Source: Neobacillus soli NBRC 102451 (GTDB lineage Bacteria > Bacillota > Bacilli > Bacillales > Cytobacillaceae). Taken from it: a stretch of 64,000 nucleotides of DNA. The stretch is from positions 62,001-126,000 of the forward strand of contig NZ_BCVI01000021.1 of the NCBI RefSeq assembly GCF_001591665.1, given 5' to 3'. Numbering within the stretch: the stretch's first letter is position 1; each line of letters starts with the position of its first letter. The notes below the pieces were generated by a model that saw nothing but the letters and a program-made list of their open reading frames with translations, searched no databases and was not told where the DNA came from. Positions 37,349-45,446 of the stretch are shown here, piece after piece. Position numbers and translations under genes: made by a program.

Positions 37349-38314
37349 TTGAAAAAGACAACTGTATATATATGGATGAGTGCAATGGTTGTACTTTCTG
37401 CAGCCTTATTCTTCGGCATCACCTTTTTTGATTTAGCACCAACATTGAAGCCAATTGTGGCTAAAGCAAACCCTGCTGGCGGTGAACCTGAATTTAGACA
37501 GTCTTTTTATGGCAGCTTTGATGCACCACTTAATAAACCAATGGACGTAGCCAAAATTGGCAATCTCGTTTACGTAACGGATACAAAAAACAATCAAGTT
37601 CAGGTTTTTGACCAAACTGGAAATAATGTCTTGAAATTTGGCAAGACAGGATCAGAAAAAGGGCAATTTCAATTTCCATATGGAATTTCAGGTGATAAAA
37701 ATGGAAATATTTATGTAGCAGATTTGTATAATGGCAACATTTCCATTTTTAATTCAAAAGGGAAATTTATCAAATACTTCCCTGACGAAGAAAAAGCGAT
37801 TCAGTCACCTGGCGGCTTGCGCATTTTCGGTGAGAAACTATTTGTTACTGATATCAAAACCAATAAGCTGTATATCTATAATTTAGAAGGTAAAAAACAA
37901 ATGGAAATTGGTGGCGCCGGTCAAGCTGAAGGGAAGTTCATTGCTCCTAATGCTGTAGCAGTAGATAAGGAAAATCAAATTTATGTAACTGATTCAGGAA
38001 ATAACCGGGTGCAAGTTTTCAATAAAGAAGGTAAATTTATAAAAATAATTAATGGTTCAAAGGACGGAAAAGGTGAACCAATATTCGTTAACCCAAGAGG
38101 AGTCGGCGTCGATACCAACGGTACCGTTTATGTGGTAAGCAATTTATCTCATAACATCTATGCCTATGACAAAGATGGAAATGATGTAAGAGTGTTAGGC
38201 GGCATGGGGACAGATAACGGTCAGTTGTACCTGCCAAACGGTCTATTTATAGATGACCAGGATGAAATATTTGTAACGGATACAATCAATCAAAGAGTTT
38301 CAGTCTTCTACTAA
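37349..38314 (+). CDS. Secreted or anchored NHL-repeat beta-propeller protein
   Basis: 321 aa from a TTG with AAAAGGAGAT upstream. N-terminal signal/anchor helix (about 7-28), then five to six NHL blades (NKPMDVAKIGNLVYVTDTKN, FQFPYGISGDKNGNIYVAD, FIAPNAVAVDKENQIYVTDS, FVNPRGVGVDTNGTVYVVSN, YLPNGLFIDDQDEIFVTDT), which should close into a propeller. No haem motif and no evident catalytic residues. NHL propellers usually bind proteins or glycans. It lies between the TPR gene and the hexahaem cytochrome, so a role as chaperone or docking protein for extracellular cytochromes is a reasonable guess. Confidence 0.82.
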   Translation: MKKTTVYIWMSAMVVLSAALFFGITFFDLAPTLKPIVAKANPAGGEPEFRQSFYGSFDAPLNKPMDVAKIGNLVYVTDTKNNQVQVFDQTGNNVLKFGKTGSEKGQFQFPYGISGDKNGNIYVADLYNGNISIFNSKGKFIKYFPDEEKAIQSPGGLRIFGEKLFVTDIKTNKLYIYNLEGKKQMEIGGAGQAEGKFIAPNAVAVDKENQIYVTDSGNNRVQVFNKEGKFIKIINGSKDGKGEPIFVNPRGVGVDTNGTVYVVSNLSHNIYAYDKDGNDVRVLGGMGTDNGQLYLPNGLFIDDQDEIFVTDTINQRVSVFY

Positions 38315-38392
38315 TTTTCTTTTCATTAAGGGTGGTGATGCGGAAAAGTAAATTTATCGTTTTAGATGTAGAAGTAAATTATAGAGAATTAA

Positions 38393-38410
38393 AGAGAGAG
38401 AGAGAGAGAG
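38393..38410 (+). repeat. (AG)9 microsatellite before the hexahaem cytochrome gene
   Basis: Nine uninterrupted AG dinucleotides end 10 bases before the GGGAGG ribosome site of the next gene, in the untranslated leader. Tracts of this kind vary in length by slippage. Confidence 0.85.
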
Positions 38411-38434
38411 AAAGAAATTTGGGAGGTTTTAGAA

Positions 38435-39553
38435 ATGAGCAAGATTAAATTAGGCTTTTCCGCATTGTTTATGCTTGTTATGTTGGGCATGTTTGCTGCC
38501 CTGGCATCGGCAGAAGGTTTCACACCAACGCCAAGCAACCCGGCACCCGGAATTAATGTCGGTACAATCGATAATAGTGGTAATACAAATGCACACAAAA
38601 CACATGGTAATTTCCAAAACAACACGAACTCATGTGCAAACTGTCATAGCACACATAACGGGCAAGATGCAAAATTATTAAAATATAAAAATGTAGAATA
38701 TGATATGTGTTTAACTTGTCATGACGGTACGATGGGCTTTTACAACGTGCAAAAAGCAAGTGGAGCCGGCATATTCTCCGCTTCTCATGAAAGTGAATCC
38801 ATGCATAAGGTATCATCAGGAATCAAAAATGGTGCTGCACCTGGTGCTTACCTTAATAAAGACACAAACGAATTAACATGTTCAAGCTGTCATAACCCGC
38901 ACGGCTCTGTCAACGACAGATTATTAAAAGAAAACGTAATCGGCGGGGTACCATTTGCCTATACAATGGTGAATGGAGTTAAAACGCCTACTCAAAACGG
39001 TATTAAAACAATTAACCTTGCATTAACAGATGATCCTGCTTATGCTGCAATTAACGCATCTACAACCAATTCAGGATTAAAAATAACTACATCAATTGGT
39101 CCTAAGGATAATGCTGACAAAGTTAACTATGCTCAATTCTGTGCAGCTTGTCACGATGATTATGCTGCAAGCCGATCTGCAGGTAGAAATAGTAACTCAG
39201 GCAAAGCAGCAGGTAACACCAATCATGATTTCCTTTATACGCATACTTCTAACTCCAGTTCACAAGGTAGAAACTGTGCTGCTTGTCACTATGCTCACGG
39301 TACAGATATTACTACGTTGATGGATACAGCTGGAAAGACAATTGCTGATTTACAAAAGCCTGAGGCCCAAGGTGGTAAAAATTGGACTGAAGCTGTTGCC
39401 AAAGATTACATGAAAGATGTAAGTGCTGGCGGTTCTGCTAATAAGAAATTCACAAATATGGCTGTTTGTTGGTCTTGTCACCAATCAACTCATAAAATTG
39501 ATACTCCTGTCGTACCAGGTGGAGACTATAGCGGTAAAACAAAAATTCGCTAA
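38435..39553 (+). CDS. Secreted hexahaem cytochrome c with CxxCHxxH motifs
   Basis: 372 aa. Signal peptide with probable cleavage after A24-S25-A26. Six CXXCH motifs; three are of the CxxCHxxH type (CANCHSTH, CSSCHNPH, CAACHYAH) typical of the doubled-CXXCH family. Ten histidines lie outside the haem motifs, enough for bis-His ligation of all six haems. No membrane helix, lipobox or sortase signal follows, so it is predicted to be free outside the cell. The haem region is related to that of the 7-haem protein downstream. Likely terminal or bridging electron carrier; an ability to polymerise cannot be read from sequence. Confidence 0.86.
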   Translation: MSKIKLGFSALFMLVMLGMFAALASAEGFTPTPSNPAPGINVGTIDNSGNTNAHKTHGNFQNNTNSCANCHSTHNGQDAKLLKYKNVEYDMCLTCHDGTMGFYNVQKASGAGIFSASHESESMHKVSSGIKNGAAPGAYLNKDTNELTCSSCHNPHGSVNDRLLKENVIGGVPFAYTMVNGVKTPTQNGIKTINLALTDDPAYAAINASTTNSGLKITTSIGPKDNADKVNYAQFCAACHDDYAASRSAGRNSNSGKAAGNTNHDFLYTHTSNSSSQGRNCAACHYAHGTDITTLMDTAGKTIADLQKPEAQGGKNWTEAVAKDYMKDVSAGGSANKKFTNMAVCWSCHQSTHKIDTPVVPGGDYSGKTKIR

Positions 39554-39608
39554 AAAAAGCTAACCAATAGCCCACTATTAGTTAGCCGAAAAAATGAATA
39601 GTAAATAA

Positions 39609-39649
39609 ACAAGGTAGTAATAGTAATTATTACTGCCTTGTTTTATTAT
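39609..39649 (+). terminator. Intrinsic terminator of the hexahaem cytochrome gene
   Basis: Long stem AACAAGG-x-AGTAATA / TATTACT-x-CCTTGTT with a T-rich tail. A second hairpin at 39557-39590 lies just upstream of it. Confidence 0.8.
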
Positions 39650-39713
39650 TTCAGCACAGTGCCAAATTGTCAAAAATATTTAACTTAACGACGATAATTA
39701 ATGTTAATTCAGT

Positions 39714-39722
39714 TGATATAAT
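39714..39722 (+). promoter_or_regulatory. Extended -10 promoter of the Ig/heptahaem cytochrome gene
   Basis: TGATATAAT, perfect extended -10; no good -35. It lies after a terminator, so the last cytochrome gene is probably its own unit. Confidence 0.45.
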
Positions 39723-39724
39723 AG

Positions 39725-39777
39725 GAAAAGCGGAAGCGTCCACTAGCCGCTGGGCGCTGGAGCTGGACAATTTTCAT
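39725..39777. repeat. Possible dispersed Bacillus repeat (AAGCGGAAGCG type)
   Basis: A G+C-rich stretch beginning AAAAGCGGAAGCG and containing GGGCGCTGGAGCTGGACA stands out from its A+T-rich surroundings. It resembles an intergenic element I recall from many Bacillaceae genomes. Only one copy is in the window, so repetition cannot be confirmed here. Confidence 0.4.
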
Positions 39778-39856
39778 AGTCGCAAAATTAAACTTATTTT
39801 ATAAATAAAAAGCCTCTTTTTATACTTAACTAGGTAAAAAGAAAAGGATGAATATA

Positions 39857-41773
39857 ATGAAGAGGGAAAACTTCAAACGAAAATTAATTTCATACTTTAT
39901 TATTTTGGGCGTTATTTTAAGTTCCATCCTTTTGTATTCTCCTGATAACAATGCTTTATCAGCAACAGGTGTTCCAGAAATAAAAATATTAACACCGGAA
40001 GCAGACGCAGTGTTAGATGTTTCAACAGTAGAAATTACAGGGAGAATTTCTGATGATTTAACCGCTCCCGATAAACTTTCAGTAATGGTATTTGAATTAG
40101 GTGATTCACAGCAACCTATTGATATCACTGGTGAGGGGATTTTTTCGAGCTCAAAACCACTAGAAGATCATGCGGATTTCTCCTATTCTAAGGATTTTAG
40201 TGAAGGGGTCCATACCCTGACCTTTGTAGTCACTGATCAAGATGGAGTAAGTAACAAGGCTGAACTTTCCTTTACTGTTCAACAGGCCGTAACAGAAGAA
40301 ACGAACAAAAAAAATGTTACAACTGATAAAGAGGCAATAAATCAAGCGCAATCTTCTTCTTCTGAAGAAAACCCAATAAGTGAATCTTCTATTGCGGAAT
40401 TAAAAAGTAGTTTACTTGATACTCAAGAGATTGGGAATCGTCCATATATGAAAGCTATGTATTTAATACCAAAAGGTTCAGAACAAATGTATAAACCTAA
40501 TGGAGTTTATACAGATGATGAGAAAGTTGAATTTGATAAGTTTCGGCCAGCCGAAGATATGACCCGAGTACCTGTAAATTATCAGATTCTAGTGGAGATT
40601 AGAAGTGCAGAAGAATTAAGTGCCGAAAAACAAAATCAACCCTTGATAACAGCTTTTGAAGAAAAAGGACAAGAAAAGTTTGTTGAAAAAGAGAAACTCT
40701 CTAATGGTACATGGTCTTATGTGTATTTATTTACACCCGATCAACTTACATCCGGCACAACTTATTATGTATACTTAAATCCAAACTTCTCAAGTGGTCC
40801 CGATAAATATATTATTCCTAGATTCTTAAAATTTACCACTAGTAGTTCCGCGTATGCCACTTATCAATTTAAAGATGAGGACGGGAATAATTTAAGGGGC
40901 GAGGATAATCAGGATTATATACATGGACCATTTTCAAATGTAACAAATTCCTGTGCCTATTGTCATAGTACTCATAAAGGAACGTCTCCTAAACTTGAGG
41001 GCGGTAAATATGGGCCAAATGGAAATGATTTGTGTATGGTGTGTCATGATGGCACAAATGGGAATAGCTCACCGATGGTAGATACTCATGAAAATAATAA
41101 ACATACGAAAGATTCAAGTGTTTCTTGCTCAAGCTGTCATAATCCGCATAAGCCTGGAACTAAAGAAAATCCAAACAGTTTCCATAGTATTCCGAGTCTG
41201 GACAGTAATGGCAGTGACCACAAAGCCTATAACAAAGCTAGTACAGCTAAAGGCAATGCCGATGATTTCTCGTTATGTTTAAGCTGTCATAATGGTATTA
41301 AGGATGAAAGCGGTAAAGAGACTTCCAATATCGAAAAATATTACACAGATGTAACTCATATGGCTCGATCTGGCCATAATTTTCAAGCGACTGTTGATAG
41401 TGGAAGTAAATTAAATGGTCAGCTTCCATGTGCGGAATGTCATGAAACACATGGGTCCAATAATATCAAAATGTTAAGAGAAGAGCTTGGCAATGTTCAA
41501 TCAGATGCTAATAAATTCACTAAAATAAGTGGGGATTGGGATACTGCCTCTCAACGCAATTTCTGTCTAGCGTGTCATAATAACAAAACTGTTCTTTACG
41601 GTAAAACAGGTAAAGCAATTTACGACGAAACTGGTGCAGCGCTTAACACCGTGAATGAACAAACGAAAATTGGCCATAAAAGCAAAAGTGAAAATGCTTG
41701 TTCCGAATGTCATAGCAATAACGATTCATTTATTGAGGCTGCACATGCCCCTAAAAGAGTTAAAAATCCATAA
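39857..41773 (+). CDS. Secreted Ig-like domain / heptahaem cytochrome c
   Basis: 638 aa from the ATG at 39857, chosen because AAAAGG lies nine bases upstream; an ATG three codons earlier is too close. Signal peptide (about 1-33), a bacterial Ig-like domain (about 38-142), a Ser/Glu-rich linker, a second Ig-like (SbsA/Big_5-type) domain (about 185-335), then a C-terminal domain from residue 366 with seven CXXCH motifs. The haem part aligns with the hexahaem protein (NSCxxCHSTHxG, then CxxCHDGT, then CSSCHNPH). Ig domains could span or bind the wall and place the haems at the surface. A surface reductase or electron-exchange role is inferred. Confidence 0.85.
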   Translation: MKRENFKRKLISYFIILGVILSSILLYSPDNNALSATGVPEIKILTPEADAVLDVSTVEITGRISDDLTAPDKLSVMVFELGDSQQPIDITGEGIFSSSKPLEDHADFSYSKDFSEGVHTLTFVVTDQDGVSNKAELSFTVQQAVTEETNKKNVTTDKEAINQAQSSSSEENPISESSIAELKSSLLDTQEIGNRPYMKAMYLIPKGSEQMYKPNGVYTDDEKVEFDKFRPAEDMTRVPVNYQILVEIRSAEELSAEKQNQPLITAFEEKGQEKFVEKEKLSNGTWSYVYLFTPDQLTSGTTYYVYLNPNFSSGPDKYIIPRFLKFTTSSSAYATYQFKDEDGNNLRGEDNQDYIHGPFSNVTNSCAYCHSTHKGTSPKLEGGKYGPNGNDLCMVCHDGTNGNSSPMVDTHENNKHTKDSSVSCSSCHNPHKPGTKENPNSFHSIPSLDSNGSDHKAYNKASTAKGNADDFSLCLSCHNGIKDESGKETSNIEKYYTDVTHMARSGHNFQATVDSGSKLNGQLPCAECHETHGSNNIKMLREELGNVQSDANKFTKISGDWDTASQRNFCLACHNNKTVLYGKTGKAIYDETGAALNTVNEQTKIGHKSKSENACSECHSNNDSFIEAAHAPKRVKNP

Positions 41774-41806
41774 AAAACGAGAGGGAGCTCCCTCTCGTTT
41801 TTATAG
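41774..41806. terminator. Bidirectional intrinsic terminator
   Basis: Perfect 12-bp palindromic stem (41776-41787 with 41788-41799) with A and T runs on both sides. Serves the cytochrome gene and the convergent SEC-C gene. Confidence 0.9.
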
Positions 41807-41814
41807 TTATCCGC

Positions 41815-43764
41815 TTATTTTACGCTTTTCAACCATTCCCGCACCCCGTCAATCTTCCTCCACAGACGCAGATGCATGTCAGCATAAACAATCGCTTCGT
41901 TTTCATCCCCAAAACCATAATAGTCAGGTGGATAATCGGGCAGTCTTTTCTCGTCGGTCAGGTAGGCAACCACATGCTTGTTCTCTTTTTTTGCTGCTTT
42001 CAGCAGTTTGACAGCATTCTTAGTGAAGCCTTTTTCGTGTAGCTCAAGCAATAGCTTATTATATAAGCCCTGTGCAGAAGCCTCTTCGTATTGTTGCAGC
42101 AGGTTACCTGCTTTTTTAAATTCTCCAGAATCAATGTAAGCAACAAACAAGGAATATCGTACGCCTTGGTTATCCATGGGATTTAATTCGAGCAGTTCTT
42201 CGTATTGCTGTAATGACTCATTAACTTTTCCTAATTGTGACAATGCCTCCGCGTAATGAAGCTTTGCCCGCATGAACGGTCTTGTTTCGATTAATCCCCA
42301 GAAGTAGCCCTTATTTTCCTTCAAAAAGGCTTTGCCAAGTTCTCTTTCCCCGACCTGAATTCCCTTTTCATATAGCAAAATTGCTTCTTCAAGGGTCTTG
42401 GTCCTTTCAGCAAGAAGAACATAAGCGTCGACACAATTAGGATTTAGTCTTAATGCTTCTTCGGCAAGGTTATAGCGATGTTTCCCCTCTGATTGAAAGG
42501 CATCGTAGATCAAGTTTCTAGCCCGTTCTTCATCATGTCTAGATACGACTGGGCTTTTCTTTTTTTTATTTGACACATCCTCACTAATAAGTTGCCGTAA
42601 GGTAGATGCCGGTGAGTCTTCCTTCGTTGTTGTTTCTACTGCCACTTGCCCCCTGTTTCTTGGGAACTCAATAACTGGTGTTTTTTTCGTTGGCGGCACT
42701 AGAGGAGACTCGTCCATCCCAGAAACAAGCCCAACTAGTTCCGCAATTTCCTGGGATAATACCGTTTCCATTTCTAAGAAAATCGATGAGACAGAACCAG
42801 TAGAAACGCCATACAACCTAGCTAGCTCTTTTTGGGTATAAATTTTTTCTATAGGTGCAATTGTTGACAATAAATAATGAAGGGCAGCAACGTAAAGATT
42901 TGGATTTTTGATTCGCTTTTGCCTTTTCTGGCAAAAATTAAGCCAGAGAATAATGCCCGTGTCCACAATAGGTGGAGGGAGAAGCGTCTCCAGTTTCTTT
43001 TTAAATAGATCCGCTACTTCCTTATAAATAGGCGCAGGCCATTCCATTTCATCAATCTCAAGCAGACCCTCAATCAAAGGAAGCTCACTCAAGACCTCGA
43101 TAAAAAAGTCAGTAAAGTATTCTTGAGGTGAGTCGTAATTAGCGTCTAAACTGCTATCCTCAATATATGAGAAGGCGTGTTCAGGTTTTAAATCAGGTAA
43201 ATCAAAGGGAGAGGGGAAGAAAACATACTTTTGCTCGAAAGGCACAATGATTCCAACGAAGAAGGAACCTGGTTCAATCGTTACTGGGACATTTGTAATG
43301 ACGGCATCCAGCTGTTCCGAGCTAAAACCATCCTCAACCGTAATCTTGTTATTTTCAATGGCAATGACCTTCCCGGCAATCGTTCTTGCATCCGTCCATG
43401 TTTGTAAAATTTTTCTTAGCTTAGGGCGTTTAATTTTTCCCAATTCAGCGGCAATGAATTTCTTGATAATGGTTTCCCCGTCATCCAATTCTTCAAATAG
43501 CGAAAACCAAATCGCATGAATCAGTTCATAGAATTCCCGTTCCTGTTCATTATCGATATCAATAATTTCCTCAATGTCCTCGAAATCATCTTGTATTTCT
43601 TGTCCGAAGTGATAAGCAGAAAAATGAAGGATATGCTTTTGCAATTCGTCAACTTCACTTTCAACCATATGGGTTATGGATATGGCTTCATTAACGCCAC
43701 AGCACATTTTATACTTTTTTCCGCTCCCACACGGGCAGGGGGCATTCCTGTTAATTTTATCCAT
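41815..43764 (-). CDS. SEC-C zinc motif / TPR protein with a TFIIB-cyclin-like segment
   Basis: 649 aa. It starts with a SEC-C zinc motif ([13 protein letters not shown], about 10-22) like the tail of SecA. The middle holds a helical segment (about 285-335; VAALHYLLSTIAP, YTQKELARLYGVSTGSVSSI) that resembles the second half of a TFIIB-type cyclin repeat or a helix-turn-helix. The last 230 residues are TPR-like (LAEEALRLNPNCVDAYVLLA, LEELLELNPMDNQG). No signal peptide; cytoplasmic. SEC-C motifs bind zinc and, in SecA, SecB or ribosomes. Function unknown. GGAGG and AAGGAG lie before the ATG. Confidence 0.7.
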   Translation of the reverse strand: MDKINRNAPCPCGSGKKYKMCCGVNEAISITHMVESEVDELQKHILHFSAYHFGQEIQDDFEDIEEIIDIDNEQEREFYELIHAIWFSLFEELDDGETIIKKFIAAELGKIKRPKLRKILQTWTDARTIAGKVIAIENNKITVEDGFSSEQLDAVITNVPVTIEPGSFFVGIIVPFEQKYVFFPSPFDLPDLKPEHAFSYIEDSSLDANYDSPQEYFTDFFIEVLSELPLIEGLLEIDEMEWPAPIYKEVADLFKKKLETLLPPPIVDTGIILWLNFCQKRQKRIKNPNLYVAALHYLLSTIAPIEKIYTQKELARLYGVSTGSVSSIFLEMETVLSQEIAELVGLVSGMDESPLVPPTKKTPVIEFPRNRGQVAVETTTKEDSPASTLRQLISEDVSNKKKKSPVVSRHDEERARNLIYDAFQSEGKHRYNLAEEALRLNPNCVDAYVLLAERTKTLEEAILLYEKGIQVGERELGKAFLKENKGYFWGLIETRPFMRAKLHYAEALSQLGKVNESLQQYEELLELNPMDNQGVRYSLFVAYIDSGEFKKAGNLLQQYEEASAQGLYNKLLLELHEKGFTKNAVKLLKAAKKENKHVVAYLTDEKRLPDYPPDYYGFGDENEAIVYADMHLRLWRKIDGVREWLKSVK

Positions 43765-43968
43765 AGTCCTCCGCTCCTTTTATGATTCTCTTTCTTTCAT
43801 AGGCTTTTTTAATGGGTTATGTAATTATGTATTAAGCGCTTTTCTTATAGGGTTTGTTCCATCGACACTTTTCATATTCAATAGTACCATTTTTGACCGT
43901 TTAAAATATAAAAATACTTTTTATAAGGTGCATATTGGGTTTGGCTTGTCCCTAATTATCGTCAAACT

Positions 43969-43998
43969 TTGAATTTTATGTTGTCCTCAAGCTATAAT
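43969..43998 (+). promoter_or_regulatory. Sigma-A promoter of prfB
   Basis: TTGAAT (43969-43974), 18-bp spacer, TATAAT (43993-43998). Predicted start near 44005, about 70 nt before prfB. The rest of the 309-bp gap (43765-44073) shows nothing else clear. Confidence 0.6.
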
Positions 43999-44073
43999 GG
44001 ATAAGAACTGGCTAGTTTTTTTAGAATAAACTATGATTGAGGAAAAATTTTAATTTTTATAGAGGTGACGAAA

Positions 44074-45175
44074 ATGGAATTAGCAGAAATCAGAAATGAA
44101 CTTGAAAAATCAGCTAAGAAATTAGTGGACTTTAGGGGGTCTCTTTGACCTAGAAAATAAAGAAGCCAGAATTGCCGAGCTTGATGATGAGATGCTCCAG
44201 CCTGAGTTCTGGAACAATCAAGAGAAGGCACAGACCGTCATTAGTGAGGCAAATGGTTTAAAGGATCAGGTCAATGAGTTTCATGATCTTAACGAAAGCT
44301 TTGAAAATCTGGAATTGACCTATGAGCTTGTCAAGGAAGAAAGTGATGCGGAACTGCAAGCTGAGCTCGAGGAAGAGCTTCAGCAGCTGACGAGCCGCTT
44401 GAATCAGTATGAGCTGCAACTTCTCTTAAGTGAGGAGTATGATAAAAATAATGCGATTTTGGAGCTTCACCCTGGTGCCGGTGGAACGGAATCACAGGAC
44501 TGGGGCTCAATGCTGCTGAGAATGTATACTCGCTGGGCCGAGAAGAAGGGCTTTAAGGTGGAGACGCTTGATTACCTTCCTGGTGATGAAGCGGGCATTA
44601 AGAGTGTCACGCTCGCGATTAAGGGTCATAATGCCTATGGCTACTTAAAGGCTGAAAAAGGGGTTCACCGACTTGTGAGGATTTCACCGTTTGATTCCTC
44701 AGGCCGCCGTCACACCTCGTTCGTATCCTGTGAAGTGATGCCGGAATTTAATGACGAAATTCATGTCGATATCCGGACAGAGGATTTGAAAGTTGATACG
44801 TATCGTGCGACAGGCGCAGGTGGACAGCATATCAACACCACCGATTCAGCCATCCGGATTACCCACCTTCCAACTGGGGTGGTTGTCACATGTCAAGCTG
44901 AACGTTCACAAATTAAAAACCGCGAGGCAGCGCTAAAAATGCTAAAAGCCAAGCTGTATCAACTGGAGATAGAAAAACAGGAACAAGAGCTTCTGGAAAT
45001 TCGCGGTGAGCAAAAGGAAATCGGCTGGGGAAGTCAAATTCGTTCTTACGTCTTCCATCCCTATTCGATGGTAAAAGATCACCGGACCAGTACGGAAAGC
45101 GGAAACGTCCAGGCGGTAATGGACGGAGATTTGGATCAATTTATTAATGCCTATCTTCGTTCAAGAATTTCATAA
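44074..45175 (+). CDS. prfB: Peptide chain release factor 2, with programmed +1 frameshift
   Basis: 366 aa when read as 44074-44145 joined to 44147-45175. The first 24 codons run into an in-frame TGA (44146-44148); skipping T44146 restores the frame. Domain 2 has the RF2 tripeptide region SPF ([15 protein letters not shown]) and domain 3 the GGQ motif at residues 249-251 ([13 protein letters not shown]). RF2 ends translation at UGA and UAA. The start follows AGAGGTGA. prfB normally lies directly after secA in Bacillus; here the cytochrome and SEC-C genes separate them. Confidence 0.97.
44134..44149 (+). promoter_or_regulatory. prfB programmed frameshift signal
   Basis: AGGGGGTCTCTTTGAC: internal Shine-Dalgarno AGGGGG, three-base spacer, slippery CTT, then UGA C, a poor-context stop. 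Low RF2 lets the ribosome shift +1 and make more RF2. Confidence 0.97.
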
Positions 45176-45182
45176 TGAGTAT

Positions 45183-45222
45183 AAAAGGCCCTTGCCGACC
45201 AGTCGGCTAAGGCCTTTTACTT
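45183..45222 (+). terminator. Intrinsic terminator of prfB
   Basis: AAAGGCC/GGCCTTT outer stem enclosing CCGAC/GTCGG, followed by TTTTAC. Confidence 0.8.
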
Positions 45223-45446
45223 TGTCTTTTTCGTAAAAGGGTAACAATTTCGTTGTTACAATTGAACAAAAATTTTATAAATATAGAGTTCTTCATGAAA
45301 CCTTCACTATTAGCAAATCCTAGTAAAAATTTTAATCCTTTATCGCGGCAACTGACTACCGTTTACACCATATTTCCCCCATGCTATACTCACTTTCGGT
45401 TATAGAAATTATTAGTGTAAAAAGGAATTTAGAGGGGAATAAAGTC

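Noticed and set aside
33933..41773. Nitrate, nitrite or polysulfide reductase operon
   Set aside because: No molybdopterin catalytic subunit, NrfA-type CxxCK motif or iron-sulfur subunit is encoded; only electron-carrier type cytochromes and TPR/NHL partners.
44074..44192. Frameshift mutation or sequencing error at the start of prfB
   Set aside because: The break coincides exactly with the conserved RF2 programmed frameshift signal.
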